In this document: positions 47,251 to 58,505 of the stretch, one piece after another
Layout of the letters: every line of letters starts with the position of its first letter
Position numbering within the stretch: the first letter of the stretch is position 1
Source: Panagrolaimus kolymaensis
Lineage: Eukaryota > Nematoda > Chromadorea > Rhabditida > Panagrolaimidae
Length of the DNA: 64,000 nt
Direction of reading: 5' to 3'
Assembly: GCA_028622995.1 (NCBI GenBank)
Contig: JAJQJQ010000074.1
Coordinates: 248,001 to 312,000, forward strand
The notes under the pieces: generated by a model
Told to the model about the DNA's origin: nothing
The model's database searches: none
What the model saw: only the letters and a program-made list of their open reading frames with translations
Translations under genes and position numbers: made by a program

Positions 47251-47380
47251 TAACAAAATATAAAAAAAGTAGCTTGAAAAACTTTAAAATAATTAAAAGA
47301 CAAAAAAATGTTTCACATTTTTAAATTTTTCATATCAATTTTTATTGCTTTTTTGTCATAGTTTTTGAATATTTTTATTT
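47251..47380 (+). repeat. Two-box module e
   Basis: Box A 47251-47280 (AACAAAATATAAAAAAAGTAG), box B 47362-47380 (GTTTTTGAATATTTTTATT). Spacing 111 bp. The 200 bp downstream match module q. Confidence 0.65.
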
Positions 47381-47856
47381 TTATTTTTTATGTGTTTTTT
47401 GTTTGCTTTAAATTATAATTTAATCGAGATAAAGACAAAATCGAAAGAAAATAAATTTTTGCTATTTTGATATTATTTACCAAAATGCTGTTATTTCACA
47501 TAAAACTGATAAATTTATTTATAAAGGAAAGAGTTATTTTACGTCCCATTTGTCTTATTCAAGCCAACGTTGAATTGAGAAAAGCCTCCAGTTATAATTC
47601 AAAAAAACCACAATAAAAGGAAAATATTATACCGATAGTGTGCAATGAGAGTTGCAACCAAAAAAAAAATTATCGTGGAGAATCAATGTAATTAATTTGA
47701 AAAAAGTATTATCAAACAATGAATTTCATTTAACAATTAATCATTGAAAGAGTTAGCAACTAACAATGAAGCATTTACCATAATTCACTGTCAAAATTTC
47801 TCCATATTAAATTTTAAAAAAAGCTGTAATACATATTTCTGTCAAATAAAAAGAAT

Positions 47857-47984
47857 CAACAAAATACTAAAAATGTAGTTTGAAACTAAAAATAATAAAA
47901 AAAAACTTTCATTTTTTTTGGATTTATTTCATATTGAATTTGTAAATAAAAGTTTTTTTTTATTACTTTTGAATATTTTCTTTT
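47857..47984 (+). repeat. Two-box module f
   Basis: Box A 47857-47886 (CAACAAAATACTAAAAATGT, then AGTTTGAAAC), box B 47966-47984 (ACTTTTGAATATTTTCTTT). Spacing 109 bp. Box A is identical to module o over at least 24 bases. Confidence 0.75.
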
Positions 47985-48503
47985 TCTTTATTTTTTATGG
48001 ATTTTGTTTACTTAATATGATTATCATGGAGAAAAAAAATGCATTTGAAAAAATAACGCTAACACACTGAAATTAAATTGGAGGTAAAAATTTGAGATTT
48101 TGTTTCAAACATTTTTGCAAAACCTATTTTTATTGAAGAGAATCGATTTTTTATATCGGAAAGGGCACAATTAAAGTAAGGTTTATTTATTAAGGGAAAA
48201 TTTACTAAGTAGCTACTTTCACAGAAACGTTGACACCAAAACTTAGAGTTTAGAAAAGTCTTAATAGAAAAACCCATTTTCTTTCTTTGAAGAATGGCGG
48301 CAGAAACTTTTACAAGCCCTCAAACATGTCCATCATGTAATTTGATAAAATAACTCTTTTACGAATTAAATCCATCTTATGCTAAATCTTGTTTTTTATT
48401 CACTCGTATAATTTCTCTAAATCTTTGTCTGTGGAAAGTAAAAAAATTTGTTTCACGAAATTTTGCTAAAACGTTTGACTAGAATAAAATTTAAAAGTGA
48501 ACG

Positions 48504-48628
48504 AAGCAAAATACTAAAAATGTAGTTTTAAAAAAACAAAAGAATATTTTTCTTTAGAAAGCATTTGTTTTTACGTTTTTTTATTGATTTAATTTATCTT
48601 TTTTGCCTATATTTGAATATTTTGTTTT
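48504..48628 (+). repeat. Two-box module g
   Basis: Box A 48504-48530 (GCAAAATACTAAAAATGTAG), box B 48609-48628 (TATTTGAATATTTTGTTTTC). Spacing 105 bp. Confidence 0.75.
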
Positions 48629-49120
48629 CATTTTTTTTGCTTATGTAAACTCAAATACTTTTATAAAAGGTATAATAAAAGTGAGCCCATTTGAGGGAAA
48701 TTTAGTACAAAATTGAATTTTCCCCTCAAAATGGAGCCAGTTCGTATGAAAGAAATAATAGAATTCATACTTTTCAATTATTTTGAACATTAATAAAAGA
48801 AAGCAAAAGAACCATTTTATGAATACAATAGAAACGCACTTTATATTGGTAGATCCATGAACTTAATAAAAATAAAGAAAGAAAAATAAAGTTAACTATC
48901 AAAAGATTTGGCAAAAGCAAAATGTTGAGCAGTTTTTGATGCATTTTTTCTATGCTGCTTTATGATTGCTTGTGTCCCAAGCTATAAATTTTTGTTTTAC
49001 TTAATTTTATAATTTTGGCTATATTATTATCAGTGTACGAAGTTTTAATTTTTTCACGATTAAAAAAACTCACAATCATTCCTACCAAAAAAAATAAAAT
49101 ACACTAAAAGGTGCAAAAAA

Positions 49121-49250
49121 TAAAATACTAAACTTGTAGTTTGGAAAAATAAAACTTTTTTTTCGTTAATTTCGTCGGATTTTTCCTTTGTCTTTGCTTT
49201 GTTTAACGATTTTTTTAGTTTTTTATATTTAATTTTTGAATATTTTATTT
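49121..49250 (+). repeat. Two-box module h
   Basis: Box A 49121-49146 (ATAAAATACTAAACTTGTAG), box B 49232-49250 (ATTTTTGAATATTTTATTT). Spacing 111 bp. Confidence 0.7.
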
Positions 49251-49457
49251 TGAATTTTTTTAAAGTTTAGTTTTTTTGTAAGATTAAAATTTTAAATTGA
49301 TGCAATCATTTATCGTCATTTATAGTATCATCCTTACAACATTCGCCTTTGTTATTCAATCATGCGCATTCTGTTATAATCCAGAGTTGGCCAACACAGC
49401 AGATGCAGGCTCCAAATCAGTCAAAAAAAAAATTAAGACAACGGAAAATAATTCGTA

Positions 49458-50535
49458 TTAAGAGAGGTTCGTTCTGTGAGCTAATTCAAATCGGGCGGCC
49501 CAAATTTTTTTAAAATTTTTTTCTGTTGTTACTAATCGGTTCTAAATAATATTTAAAAATTATTAGCAATGAGTTTTTTCTCAAAAAGTAAGCAGATATG
49601 CAATTTTTTTGCTATTGAAGTTTGTGGCACGCATTAACTTCAAAAATTCGGCTAAATTCACCTATGAAGTATAATAATTTGATTTCTACCCAATATTATG
49701 TAATCAATTGCGGACTAATTTATGGTGTATACCATATATCTAAGTATTCTATAAAAATGAGGAGAAATTTGCATATTTAAACTTCAAATGGATGCCATTT
49801 TTCGATCTTGACCCCCGAAAATCTGTAAAAAATACCATATAATCCCTAAAATGTCCTCTTTCTAATGGAAAAAAAATTAAAATTTTACATGGTCTACTTA
49901 TGAACTTATGAATTTTTGAATGCTCGCGACCACATTTTTAACGGGGAAAATGGTGTTTTTCATTTTCTCTCTTTGTTTTTTGGCATTATGTTCGAATTGT
50001 TTTCGATGAAAGAAAAATTTGAAAAACCATTTTCCCCGTTAAAAATGTGGTCGCGACTCGCGAGTATTCAAAAATTCATAAGTTCATAAGTAGACCATGT
50101 AAAATTTTAATTTTTTTTCCATTAGAAAGAGGAGATTTTGGGGATTATATGGTATTTTTTACAGATTTTCGGGGGTCAAGATCGAAAAATGGCATCCATT
50201 TGAAGTTTAAATATGCAAATTTCTCCTCATTTTTATAGAATACTTAGATATATGGTATACACCATAAATTAGCCTGCAATCGATTACCTAATATGAGTTA
50301 AAAATCAAATTAATATACTTCACGGGTGAATTTAGCCGAATTTTTGAAGTTAATGCATGCCTCCAACTTCAAAATGAAAAATTTGCATATCCAGCTTAGT
50401 TTTGGAGGAAAAGCTTGCAGCCAATAATTTTTAAATATTATTTAGAACCGATTGGTAACAACAGAAAAAATTTTAAAAAAAAATTGGGTCACTTGACTTC
50501 AAAATCTTTAAATTTACTGGTAGAGTCTCTCTTAA
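49458..50535. mobile_element. 1.07-kb foldback element flanked by TTAA
   Basis: Two arms of about 500 bp, near-identical in inverse orientation, meet around a centre near 49950-50025. Terminal GAGAGGTTC/GAGTCTCTC is flanked by TTAA on both sides (49458-49461 and 50532-50535). The arms are most similar from about 49499 and 50490 inward. The only open frames are short and lie in the arms, so the element is non-autonomous. TTAA suggests piggyBac-type mobilisation, as for the element at 31.6 kb. Confidence 0.85.
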
Positions 50536-50680
50536 CAATCATCAAAGAGCTTAGAGAATTTTTTGGCTTTGAACATAGAACAAACTACCTTTCTTTGCCA
50601 CAAGGAAGTGATTGGGACAATAAAAAGACAAAATAGAAAGGGCCATGGCCGCAATACTTCGCTTTTTTTAAAACCTAACT

Positions 50681-50858
50681 CAAACTACAAAAAAAGTAGC
50701 AATTTTTTTTGAGATTAATAATGAAAAACGTTCTTAAATGGAAACAAAAAGTTTTCATTTTTTGCTACATCTTTGGCATTTTCCTAACTTTTTCTATCTG
50801 TCTTCTCCCTTTTCTTAATCCATTTTCCCTCTTTATATTTACGTTTTGAATATTTTGA
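50681..50858 (+). repeat. Two-box module i (degenerate)
   Basis: Box A-like CAAACTACAAAAAAAGTAGC at 50681-50700, box B 50842-50858 (CGTTTTGAATATTTTGA). Spacing 161 bp is outside the usual range. Confidence 0.4.
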
Positions 50859-51220
50859 TTGCATATTTATTTATTTTTATTCCAAATTGGGGATTGTTTA
50901 CCACTTTAATCGAAGGAGCTCAATTTAATAGCTATCAAAAAAAGGTATGAAAAAGTACTTATTTATATTTGTATTTAGCGATTTTATTTATTACTTTTTT
51001 TTAATCAACAATGCAAGCATGACCAACGCAACATGATATGAAAAAAGCTCGAGAAGAAGATCTGCATAATTAATTCTTTTAGAATTATAAAAAAGTCATA
51101 TGGCGTGAGGCTACGATACAATTTTTAAGAACAAAGCAAAATGTAAAATTTGGTGTTAAACCTATCCTTTTTTTATAAAAGTATTTTCTATTTCCAGATT
51201 TAAAAGAAAAGTTATTTTGC

Positions 51221-51334
51221 GATTAAAATACAAAAAATGTAGTCAAACATTTTCTCCAGAAAAAAATTTTAAAATGAGAAAAAACACATACTAAATGTTT
51301 ATTTATCGATTGCTTTTTTTTTTGAATACTTTGT
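51221..51334 (+). repeat. Two-box module j
   Basis: Box A 51221-51250 (TTAAAATACAAAAAATGTAG), box B 51316-51334 (TTTTTTTTGAATACTTTGT). Spacing 95 bp. About 40 bp later an AATTTTAG precedes a short open frame. Confidence 0.55.
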
Positions 51335-51942
51335 TACAACATTGTTTTTGTCATTTTACTTTTTGAAAATTTTAGGAATTGAATGTGATAAATATGACGA
51401 AATTATTCCTATCTTTAAATTGCATTAATAATTTATAATAAGGTGATGCCAAAAGAAAAATGGATAACGATATCGCTATCATAAATGAAAGACTAACAAA
51501 CCAATTGTTATCAGTTCGCTTTTCCTCAAATAAATGAATTTTCCTTGAATTGTGCGAAGAACAAAAAATTATGTAATAAATGTGAATCACTGAGAAAAAC
51601 TATTCGAAAAAAACAACAAAATTAGTTACGATCTTTGTAAAATTAAACTTATATTAAAAAAGATTACATTGATCTATTTAAATGTTATAATTGCATAAAA
51701 AATATTCATCCTGCTGAACTCATATTCATTCCACAATGTACATAATTCCACAAGTTTAATTTTTTTAATTTAGCATAAAGTTTTATTTCATGCTGGTTCA
51801 AAAACATACTCTCATTGAAATCCGTAAAAAAAATTTTATTGCAGAGTTAGTTATTCGCTGTTCATTTATTTTTAGCATTTTATTTTTTTTTTCATTGTTG
51901 CGATTCCACAAAGAGATATGCCATCACATAAACAACATTCGA

Positions 51943-52068
51943 CACCAAAATACAAAAAATATAGGATTCTTGAAAAATTGTTTTGAAGAATAGAAAATTT
52001 GGACAAAAAAATCTTTCCGCTTCATTTTTTTCATCCATTATTAACAATAAACTTTTAAATATTTTATG
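51943..52068 (+). repeat. Two-box module k
   Basis: Box A 51943-51970 (ACCAAAATACAAAAAATATA, then GGATTC), box B 52052-52068 (CTTTTAAATATTTTATG). Spacing 109 bp. Close relative of module r, sharing CATTCGACACC before box A. Confidence 0.6.
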
Positions 52069-52202
52069 AACTTTTTGTTTCTTTTTTTGTATTTTTAATT
52101 AACGTAGACTGCGGTTTACTCATGTTTAGCAAAAAAAAATTCATTATGGTAGTTTTCAAAACTTTGCATGCGAGATTTCGAGAATTTTCTCAATATCCTA
52201 TA

Positions 52203-52286
52203 TTTCCTCTTGTTCACTCATTCATTGACTGTGTAACGCTCGTAATGGAACATGGATTTAATAGCGTAAATACTAAAGATGAATAA
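52203..52286 (+). pseudogene. Ankyrin-repeat-like coding scrap
   Basis: A 27-codon frame reading DCVTLVMEHGFNSVNTKDE then TAA has the spacing of an ankyrin repeat (helix, HG turn, VN..D). Likely a remnant of an ankyrin protein. Whether it derives from the TRPA gene cannot be decided. Confidence 0.35.
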
Positions 52287-52589
52287 TAAAATTGATTGAT
52301 TTGGCGGAAAAAATTGTTCAAAACTGTATTTTTTCCCTAACGCTGAAATCATAAAGTATATAAAAAATAATGATATGAATTCTTTTTTTTATTCAAACGT
52401 GGCAAAAAGTACTAAAAAATGAAAAGAAAAACCTATGTTGGAATATGATGAATAAAAACATATTTTAGTTTGGCATAATAAAAAAATCAAAGGTAAAAAA
52501 AAGAATAAATTTAAATTTTTTATTATATTCATTAAAAAACATAATTCACTATTGCCGCTTAATGTGTTTTTCAAGCAACTTGGTGGAAA

Positions 52590-52712
52590 GCAAAATACTA
52601 AACTTGTAGTTTGAAAGAAGCAAAAAATTTTTTTCAAAAACTCTTGTTTTTCTTTTTCTTTTTTGTTGAAAAATTTAATTGATTTTTTCTTTGTCAATGT
52701 TTGAATATTTTA
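52590..52712 (+). repeat. Two-box module l
   Basis: Box A 52590-52615 (GCAAAATACTAAACTTGTAG), box B 52698-52712 (TGTTTGAATATTTTA). Spacing 108 bp. Flanks match module b on both sides of box A. Confidence 0.7.
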
Positions 52713-53100
52713 AAGTGTTTTTATTATTTTTTTAAATTTTTCAAAAACTAATACTGTTAGATTCGCAAAAAGCTATAATATTCTTTCATTTCTAAATGTA
52801 GCATATAAGTGCGTAAAAAATATTGAAGTAATTACTTGCTAGCACGAACATTAATTTAAACTTAAAGAAATTATTTATTTTGGATACACATTATTAATGA
52901 ATGTGCTTTTACATCGGAGAAATACATAACATTGAAAAATTGAAGAAAAATTATTAAAATTTTCGATGATGTTATGCAAAAATTACAAAGTTTAAAGAAA
53001 TAATAGTCGGTAACTTCAAGAAGAATTAGTTTTCAAAACTCTTTGTTTAAGCGTATCATTGCCAAAGAGCATAAATTACTCTTGTGAAAAATAGATATGC

Positions 53101-53220
53101 TGCAAAATGCTAATAGTAAAAAAAAGAAAGGAATTTTTCAACACTTTTTTCTTTTACTTGCATAATATTAACTTTTTTCTCACATTCTTTTTGAGAGCAT
53201 CATTATTTGAATATTCTTTT
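53101..53220 (+). repeat. Two-box module m (box A degenerate)
   Basis: Box A-like TGCAAAATGCTAATAGTAAA at 53101, box B 53203-53220 (TTATTTGAATATTCTTTT). Sequence before and after box B matches module c. Confidence 0.45.
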
Positions 53221-53361
53221 TTTTATTTACACATAATTTTTGTAATTTAAAAAGTATTTTTTAAACAGTCTAACATCATTTCTCTCAGCAAAAAATGAAA
53301 ATAATAAATATTCTAAAAATTCTGCGGTTTTTCTATCAAAGTTTTTGGAAATAAAAATAGA

Positions 53362-53480
53362 TAAACAAAATACTAAAATTGTAGTTTGAATAATGAAAAG
53401 GATTTTTCTTTAAATTTTCTTAGTTTTGATTGAAAATTCATTTTTCAAGTGTTTTCAGTTTTATTTTTAATATTTTATTT
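53362..53480 (+). repeat. Two-box module n
   Basis: Box A 53362-53392 (ACAAAATACTAAAATTGTAG), box B 53463-53480 (ATTTTTAATATTTTATTT). Spacing 101 bp. Confidence 0.65.
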
Positions 53481-54220
53481 TATGCTTTTTTTCTTTGTTT
53501 TCGAGAATTATGAAAAAACAATTAATGTTGAAATTGTACTTGAGGATTAAAACTTTAATGAAAAGATAATTTTCTTTTCGCTATGCCTACACAAAATAAA
53601 TAAATTTAAATAAAAGTAATGATAAAATAGTAGAAACTAACTTTATTAGCACACAGGACAGTAATTATTTTCTATGTTAGAGTTAGCAGCAATCCCGTGA
53701 AATAAAAAGATAAATTTTCACTGACAATATTACTTTCTGGATGAATAAAATTTTATAATTTGCAAATGTGTATGTATATCTATCAAGCAATTTTTAGTTT
53801 ATCACGTTTTGGTATTGTACATTAATAACAATTTTAAAAAATAATATTGCTAAAAAATTATTATTATAGTTATAATAATGAAGGTAGATGAATAATGATG
53901 AATATTTATTAGTTATAGACTACCACTAACATTGCTCAACAGTGCATTTTGAATGATACAATAAAAGAAACAATGAAGACAAACGAAGACAAGCAACTGT
54001 GAGAGAGAGGTTACTATACGCAAGAGGCATTCAGGTTTGCTCATGTTAAGAGTTTAACAAAGGCGCTTGCGTTGAAAAAATCACGGTTCCAATAATTGTT
54101 TAAAATTTATAATTTATTTTGAATTAATTCGTGTTATTTTAATGCCTATTGATGGTGAAAAAACAAAAATAACCATGCCATTTTAAAATATACTCTCCAT
54201 ATTAAATTTAAAAAAAAAAG

Positions 54221-54588
54221 TAGGCATGGCTCGTGTCATAATGTCATCAAACCTCTTAAAAATGTCATCCAATTACGAATTTTTCTCTGGAGAAAATCGG
54301 TTAATGGAATATTATCGGCCTCGTGGAGCTCTACAACATGGCTTTTACAGATTTTCTCCAGAGAAAAATTCCTAATTCAAAAAGTTTTTGATGACATTCG
54401 ATGACATCGGGGCCTGCGGGGCCTTGTCATCAAAACTTTTTGAGTTACGAATTTTTCTGTGAGAAATATCTGTAAAAGCCATGTTGTAGAGCTCCACGAG
54501 GCCGATAATATTCCATTAACCGATTTTCTCCAGAGAAAAATTCGTAACTCAAACCTTTCGATGACATCGATGACACGAGCCATGCCTA
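54221..54588. mobile_element. 368-bp palindromic TIR element
   Basis: Perfect terminal inverted repeats TAGGCATGGCTCGTGTCAT. The two arms, each about 170 bp and mutually inverted, share CGATTTTCTCCAGAGAAAAA and a GGAGCTCTACAACATGGC-type stretch around a GC-rich centre (GGGGCCTGCGGGGCC). The outermost bases are TA on both sides, compatible with a Tc1/mariner TA target, and the flanks are A-runs. No coding capacity. Confidence 0.9.
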
Positions 54589-54621
54589 AAAAAAGCCATA
54601 ATTTTTCTCTCAAAAAAAAAA

Positions 54622-54822
54622 GAATCAACAAAATACTAAAAATGTAGTTTGAAGCGAATAATAAAAATAATTTTCATTTTTTTGATTTTATTTTTTGGTT
54701 TTATTGCTTATCGATTTTGTTCATTAATTTTTTTATCATTTTGAATATTTTGTTTTCTTATTTTCTTATGTTCTTATGGATTTTTTTCATTAAATTTTTT
54801 ATAATTCTGAATATTTTGTTTC
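54622..54822 (+). repeat. Two-box module o with duplicated box B
   Basis: Box A 54622-54654 (CAACAAAATACTAAAAATGT, then AGTTTGAA), box B 54737-54757 (ATCATTTTGAATATTTTGTT) and a second box B at 54805-54822 (TTCTGAATATTTTGTTTC). Spacing to the first B about 115 bp. Confidence 0.75.
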
Positions 54823-55686
54823 TTAAATTTTTATGGATTTTATTTGCTTATAATAATTATCATCAATAAAAAATGCATTTAAAAAAAAATGCATTTCAAA
54901 AAATTAATGCTAACAATTTCTTTGGTGAGAAATGTATCAAAAACTTGCTTTTTTATTTATTGCAATTTTGCTTGTCAATGAAATTGCCACTCAAACTCTG
55001 AATCGGTGACAAACCGACGAAGCAAATGCCTATATGAATAGTTGAAATAACGATTGTACAAACTCAAGTCTTCAACCTAGTCCTGCTAGAGTTAGTGGCT
55101 CATTTTAGTTGATGACAATGAAGTTAGTATCATAAATGAAATAATAATAATATAAAATTAAAAGAAAAGTAAATTCCTATTAATTTTGTTACTTTTTGTA
55201 CATATTTTGTTTTCATTCTTTTTTTTTTGGTATAATGAGGTGGTGAAATTTGATGTAGAATAGTTTTGGAAGAATTCTCGTAAATAAAGAATATCCATTT
55301 TTTGTTGAATTGCTATTACAAGCGATTTGTATGAAATAATCGAAAATGAAAAAGTGGTGATTGAAGACGAAAAATTCCAAACAGATAAGGCCCCAATAAA
55401 AGAAGAACCGAATTCGTTGCTCGAAAAAACAACAACAAACTTTGTTACGACTTTTGGGAATTAAACTTATATTAAAAAAGCTTGCAAAGTCAATTCAAAT
55501 GTTGGTAATTTCTGACCCGATATTTTCCCTGCTTTCTCGACCGACTCGATTTTTATACCGACAATTTTAAAATTTCCCGACTGTTTTGTCGGTCGAATGG
55601 GAAATTTAACACTATTCTGCATATCTCACAAATTTTCGCTTAAGGAGCTTTGAAGGATGGATGAAAATTGACTACACAAAAAAAAC

Positions 55687-55782
55687 AGATAAACAAAATA
55701 CAAAAAATGAAGTTTGAAAACACCGCAATTTTTTATTTTTTATTTTTTTTCTTGTTTCTTTTATTAAGTTTGAATATTTGGT
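55687..55782 (+). repeat. Two-box module p
   Basis: Box A 55687-55719 (AACAAAATACAAAAAATGAA, then GTTTGAAAAC), box B 55766-55782 (AAGTTTGAATATTTGGT). Shortened spacing, 79 bp. Confidence 0.55.
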
Positions 55783-55943
55783 TAAGTTTTTTTCTCTCCT
55801 TTTTTCAAAAAATAAAAACCTACAATTCTTATCGAATCCAAGATTCAAAACATTAACAAAGAAACAAAAAAGTTTTGATAAGTCTTAATGACATCGAGCT
55901 GAAAGGAACATGATATTTTGCACACAGAGAGCATACTTTAAAA

Positions 55944-56066
55944 AATGAATCATTAGAAGCAGTTGCTCTAAAATTCAACAATAATTTTATTAAAGGTTTT
56001 TATCTCTTTGAAAACGTTCTTACCGATTCAAAACAAGAAGATTTATTTGGATCATGTAAACTTTAA
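55944..56066 (+). pseudogene. Coding scrap, 40 codons, unidentified
   Basis: An open stretch reading NESLEAVALKFNNNFIKGFY then LFENVLTDSKQEDLF to TAA has clearly protein-like composition but is preceded by stops in frame and no splice signals. Likely a decayed gene copy. Confidence 0.3.
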
Positions 56067-56278
56067 CTTTATGTGTGTGTTTATGTAGATGTCGAGAAGT
56101 TTTTCGCTTGTTTCACTTACAACGGCAATTTTAAAAAGTATATTTTTAAACAGTTCCTAATTTTTTGGAGCTTTTCATTCCATTTTGGATTTATGCCTTT
56201 CTTTTCCATATTTACTAAGCGAGAAAAAAAATAAGAAGACTCTGCTATTTTTAAATGTGCACAGAAACGAATGCTGCA

Positions 56279-56405
56279 TTAACAAAATATAAAAAATGTA
56301 GTTTAAAAAAGCTAAAAGCAATCTCGGAAAAGGCCTCACATTTTTACCCTTTCCATATAGATTTCCTTTTAGCTTTTTTTGTCATAGTTTTTGAATATTT
56401 TAATT
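56279..56405 (+). repeat. Two-box module q
   Basis: Box A 56279-56307 (TAACAAAATATAAAAAATGT, then AGTTT), box B 56387-56405 (GTTTTTGAATATTTTAATT). Spacing 108 bp. The TTTTTGTCATAG before box B is shared with module e. Confidence 0.65.
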
Positions 56406-56781
56406 TTAGTTTTTTATGTGTTTTAATTGCATTAAATAATAATTTAGCAGACATTAAATCGTAATTGACAGAATTCTTTTTTGCGATTTAATATTGTTAG
56501 CCGAAAAGCGGTTATTTTTTATAAAATTGATAAATTAAGTTATGAATGAAGGAATTTTTTATTTCGACCCCTTTTTCTTGATTCCAGTCAATGATTAATT
56601 GAAAAAAGTCTAAATTTATAATTCAGAAAGTCATAACATAAGAAAAAATTATTAATAAAGGTAAAGCGAAAGATCCAAATAATTTGGAAGAATAAACTAA
56701 AGTCAAGAAGAATATTTCACAAGATTCATTAACAATGAAAACTTATTAACTAATGTATGCACTACTTTCACAAAAGCATTC

Positions 56782-56920
56782 GACACCAAAATACAAGAAA
56801 TATAGGTTGATTAAAAATTTGTTTTGAAGAACTGAAAAATTTTTCATTGCATTGGTTTTTTTAAATTTATTTATTAATTTTGTTTCGAACGATGCACTTT
56901 TGAATTTTTTTTTTATTTTG
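56782..56920 (+). repeat. Two-box module r
   Basis: Box A 56782-56811 (ACACCAAAATACAAGAAATA, then TAGG), weak box B about 56897-56920 (CACTTTTGAATTTTTTTTT). Spacing about 115 bp. Confidence 0.5.
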
Positions 56921-57578
56921 ATTTCGTTTCTATACATTTTTAATCAAATTACCGAATCTAAGCTTTTCAGAGCTATTTTAACTATTAAACAGCCATATTT
57001 AGATGAAAATTTTGCTTCGTATTAAAATCTTTTATCAAGCCAGAACAATGATTTTTAAATCGTTAATAATAAATGATAGTCCAAATAAAGTCGTAACAAG
57101 TTTTTTAAAACAATAACCATATTTTAAATCAAAGATGAAAAAATAATAAATAAAAATTTGATTTCTATTTTACTACCGAATTTCAAAGACGAACAACTTT
57201 CTTTTTAAAAACATAATTTTATAACTAAACTTTTGATTAAAAAAAAGGATAAGGCTTTGATGCTTCATAACCAAAAGTTTAGTAATTTGAATCGGTTAAA
57301 TGTCTTGATTAGGCAGCTAGATGTGCTCTCGAGCCACAATTACTTAAAGACACAATAAATATTATTATAAGAAAAGGGCGGTTGCAAAACTAAAAAACAG
57401 GTGAAAAATACAAGAAAATAATATTTTTTGAATTTTCAATATTCATAATGTAATGGGCATAAAGTTAAACATTAGTTTACCACATGTGACGAGCAAAAAT
57501 TAAAACTGCCAACTTTTTTTTTCTCTTTTTTTCCCAAAAAGTTAAACAGTTTGCAAATAACAAATAAAATAATTGATT

Positions 57579-58505
57579 ATGATACCTCTATATTTATACG
57601 ATATTATTCCATTTATTACTGTTTCATTTACAACAATATTATTATTTATTATTTATTTTAAAACTCCAAAATATATGAAAAATTTTAAATTTTATGTTAT
57701 TCAAAATGTTACTTTTACTCTTTGTTCAGAATTTGTATTGTTAATTTGTCCATGCATATTTTTACATCCTATTATTACTTTGGAACCTATAGGTCTTACC
57801 ACGAATATTCATTATAACATTGTTTTGATATTGTGTTGTTTTGGAGGATGTTGTTATTTGGCGTGTATGGATTGTAGCATTGCAATGATATTTGAGCGAT
57901 ATTTTGCATTGAAATCTGGAATCTCACGACAACAATCAAAAATACCAATTTATATTTATGGGTTTCTTATAAGTAGCGATGTTATGGGTTTTTTTATTTG
58001 CGCCATTTGTATTTTTGTGAAACCTATTAGTAATTTATTTCGAAACCCTACTCAACCTGGGTTTGAATTTCCTAAAAATTATTTCGTTGTTGCAATGCCT
58101 CTCTTAGCATTTTTAACTTTTTTAAGAATTGTGTTAATTATTACGGGTTTTGTTATGAACATGAAAGTTTCAAAATCTCTAAATTCTGGCCACCAACTTT
58201 CTACTCAAGTTCAAAAATCCAACGAAGCGCTTCGTCGTCTAATTTATATACAATTTTCTGGATATTTCTTTCTTCTTTGCTGCCCCATTTTATTTATTAT
58301 TTATGCATATAATTTCATCGATGAACCCAGCAATATTCCAACATATTCCGTATTTGTAATAATGACTTTTGGATTTTATGATACTTTATTTACAGCATTT
58401 TTTATTAAACCATATAAAAAAGCTTTGATTTTTCCATTTACTTGGATAAGAAAAGCTTCGGTGGTGGAAACTCAAAATTCTCGTAATTCCATTCTGACAC
58501 TTTAG
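57579..58505 (+). CDS. Serpentine chemoreceptor (Srh/Sri-like), intact, single exon
   Basis: An uninterrupted 308-residue frame with seven membrane helices. The start is the ATG at 57579 (the frame is open a little upstream without another ATG). Features are the first cytoplasmic loop FKTPKYMKNFKFY, a helix-3 end with AMIFERYFALKSG (FERY replacing DRY), a polar loop before helix 6 (KSNEALRRLIYIQFSGYF) and helix 7 followed by FIKPYKKALIFPF. This matches the Srh/Sri group of nematode G-protein-coupled chemoreceptors, usually in sensory neuron cilia. Lack of introns is unusual next to the split receptors elsewhere in the window, and it is the only full-length receptor here. Ligand unknown. Confidence 0.85.
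   Translation: MIPLYLYDIIPFITVSFTTILLFIIYFKTPKYMKNFKFYVIQNVTFTLCSEFVLLICPCIFLHPIITLEPIGLTTNIHYNIVLILCCFGGCCYLACMDCSIAMIFERYFALKSGISRQQSKIPIYIYGFLISSDVMGFFICAICIFVKPISNLFRNPTQPGFEFPKNYFVVAMPLLAFLTFLRIVLIITGFVMNMKVSKSLNSGHQLSTQVQKSNEALRRLIYIQFSGYFFLLCCPILFIIYAYNFIDEPSNIPTYSVFVIMTFGFYDTLFTAFFIKPYKKALIFPFTWIRKASVVETQNSRNSILTL

Larger units (their letters stand above)
47093..57578. other. Gene-poor region rich in two-box modules
   Basis: 10.5 kb without an intact gene. It contains modules e-r, the 1.07-kb and 0.37-kb palindromic elements and coding scraps (52.2 and 55.9 kb). Between modules the DNA is A/T-rich, and some inter-module stretches are recognisably homologous (47.43-47.62 kb with 56.47-56.64 kb), so much of it is an old, diverged repeat family. 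Confidence 0.6.

Noticed and set aside
50047..50238. Small plus-strand gene in the foldback element
   Set aside because: It lies wholly within one arm of the palindrome, its mirror image in the other arm is not open, and the protein is not recognisable.
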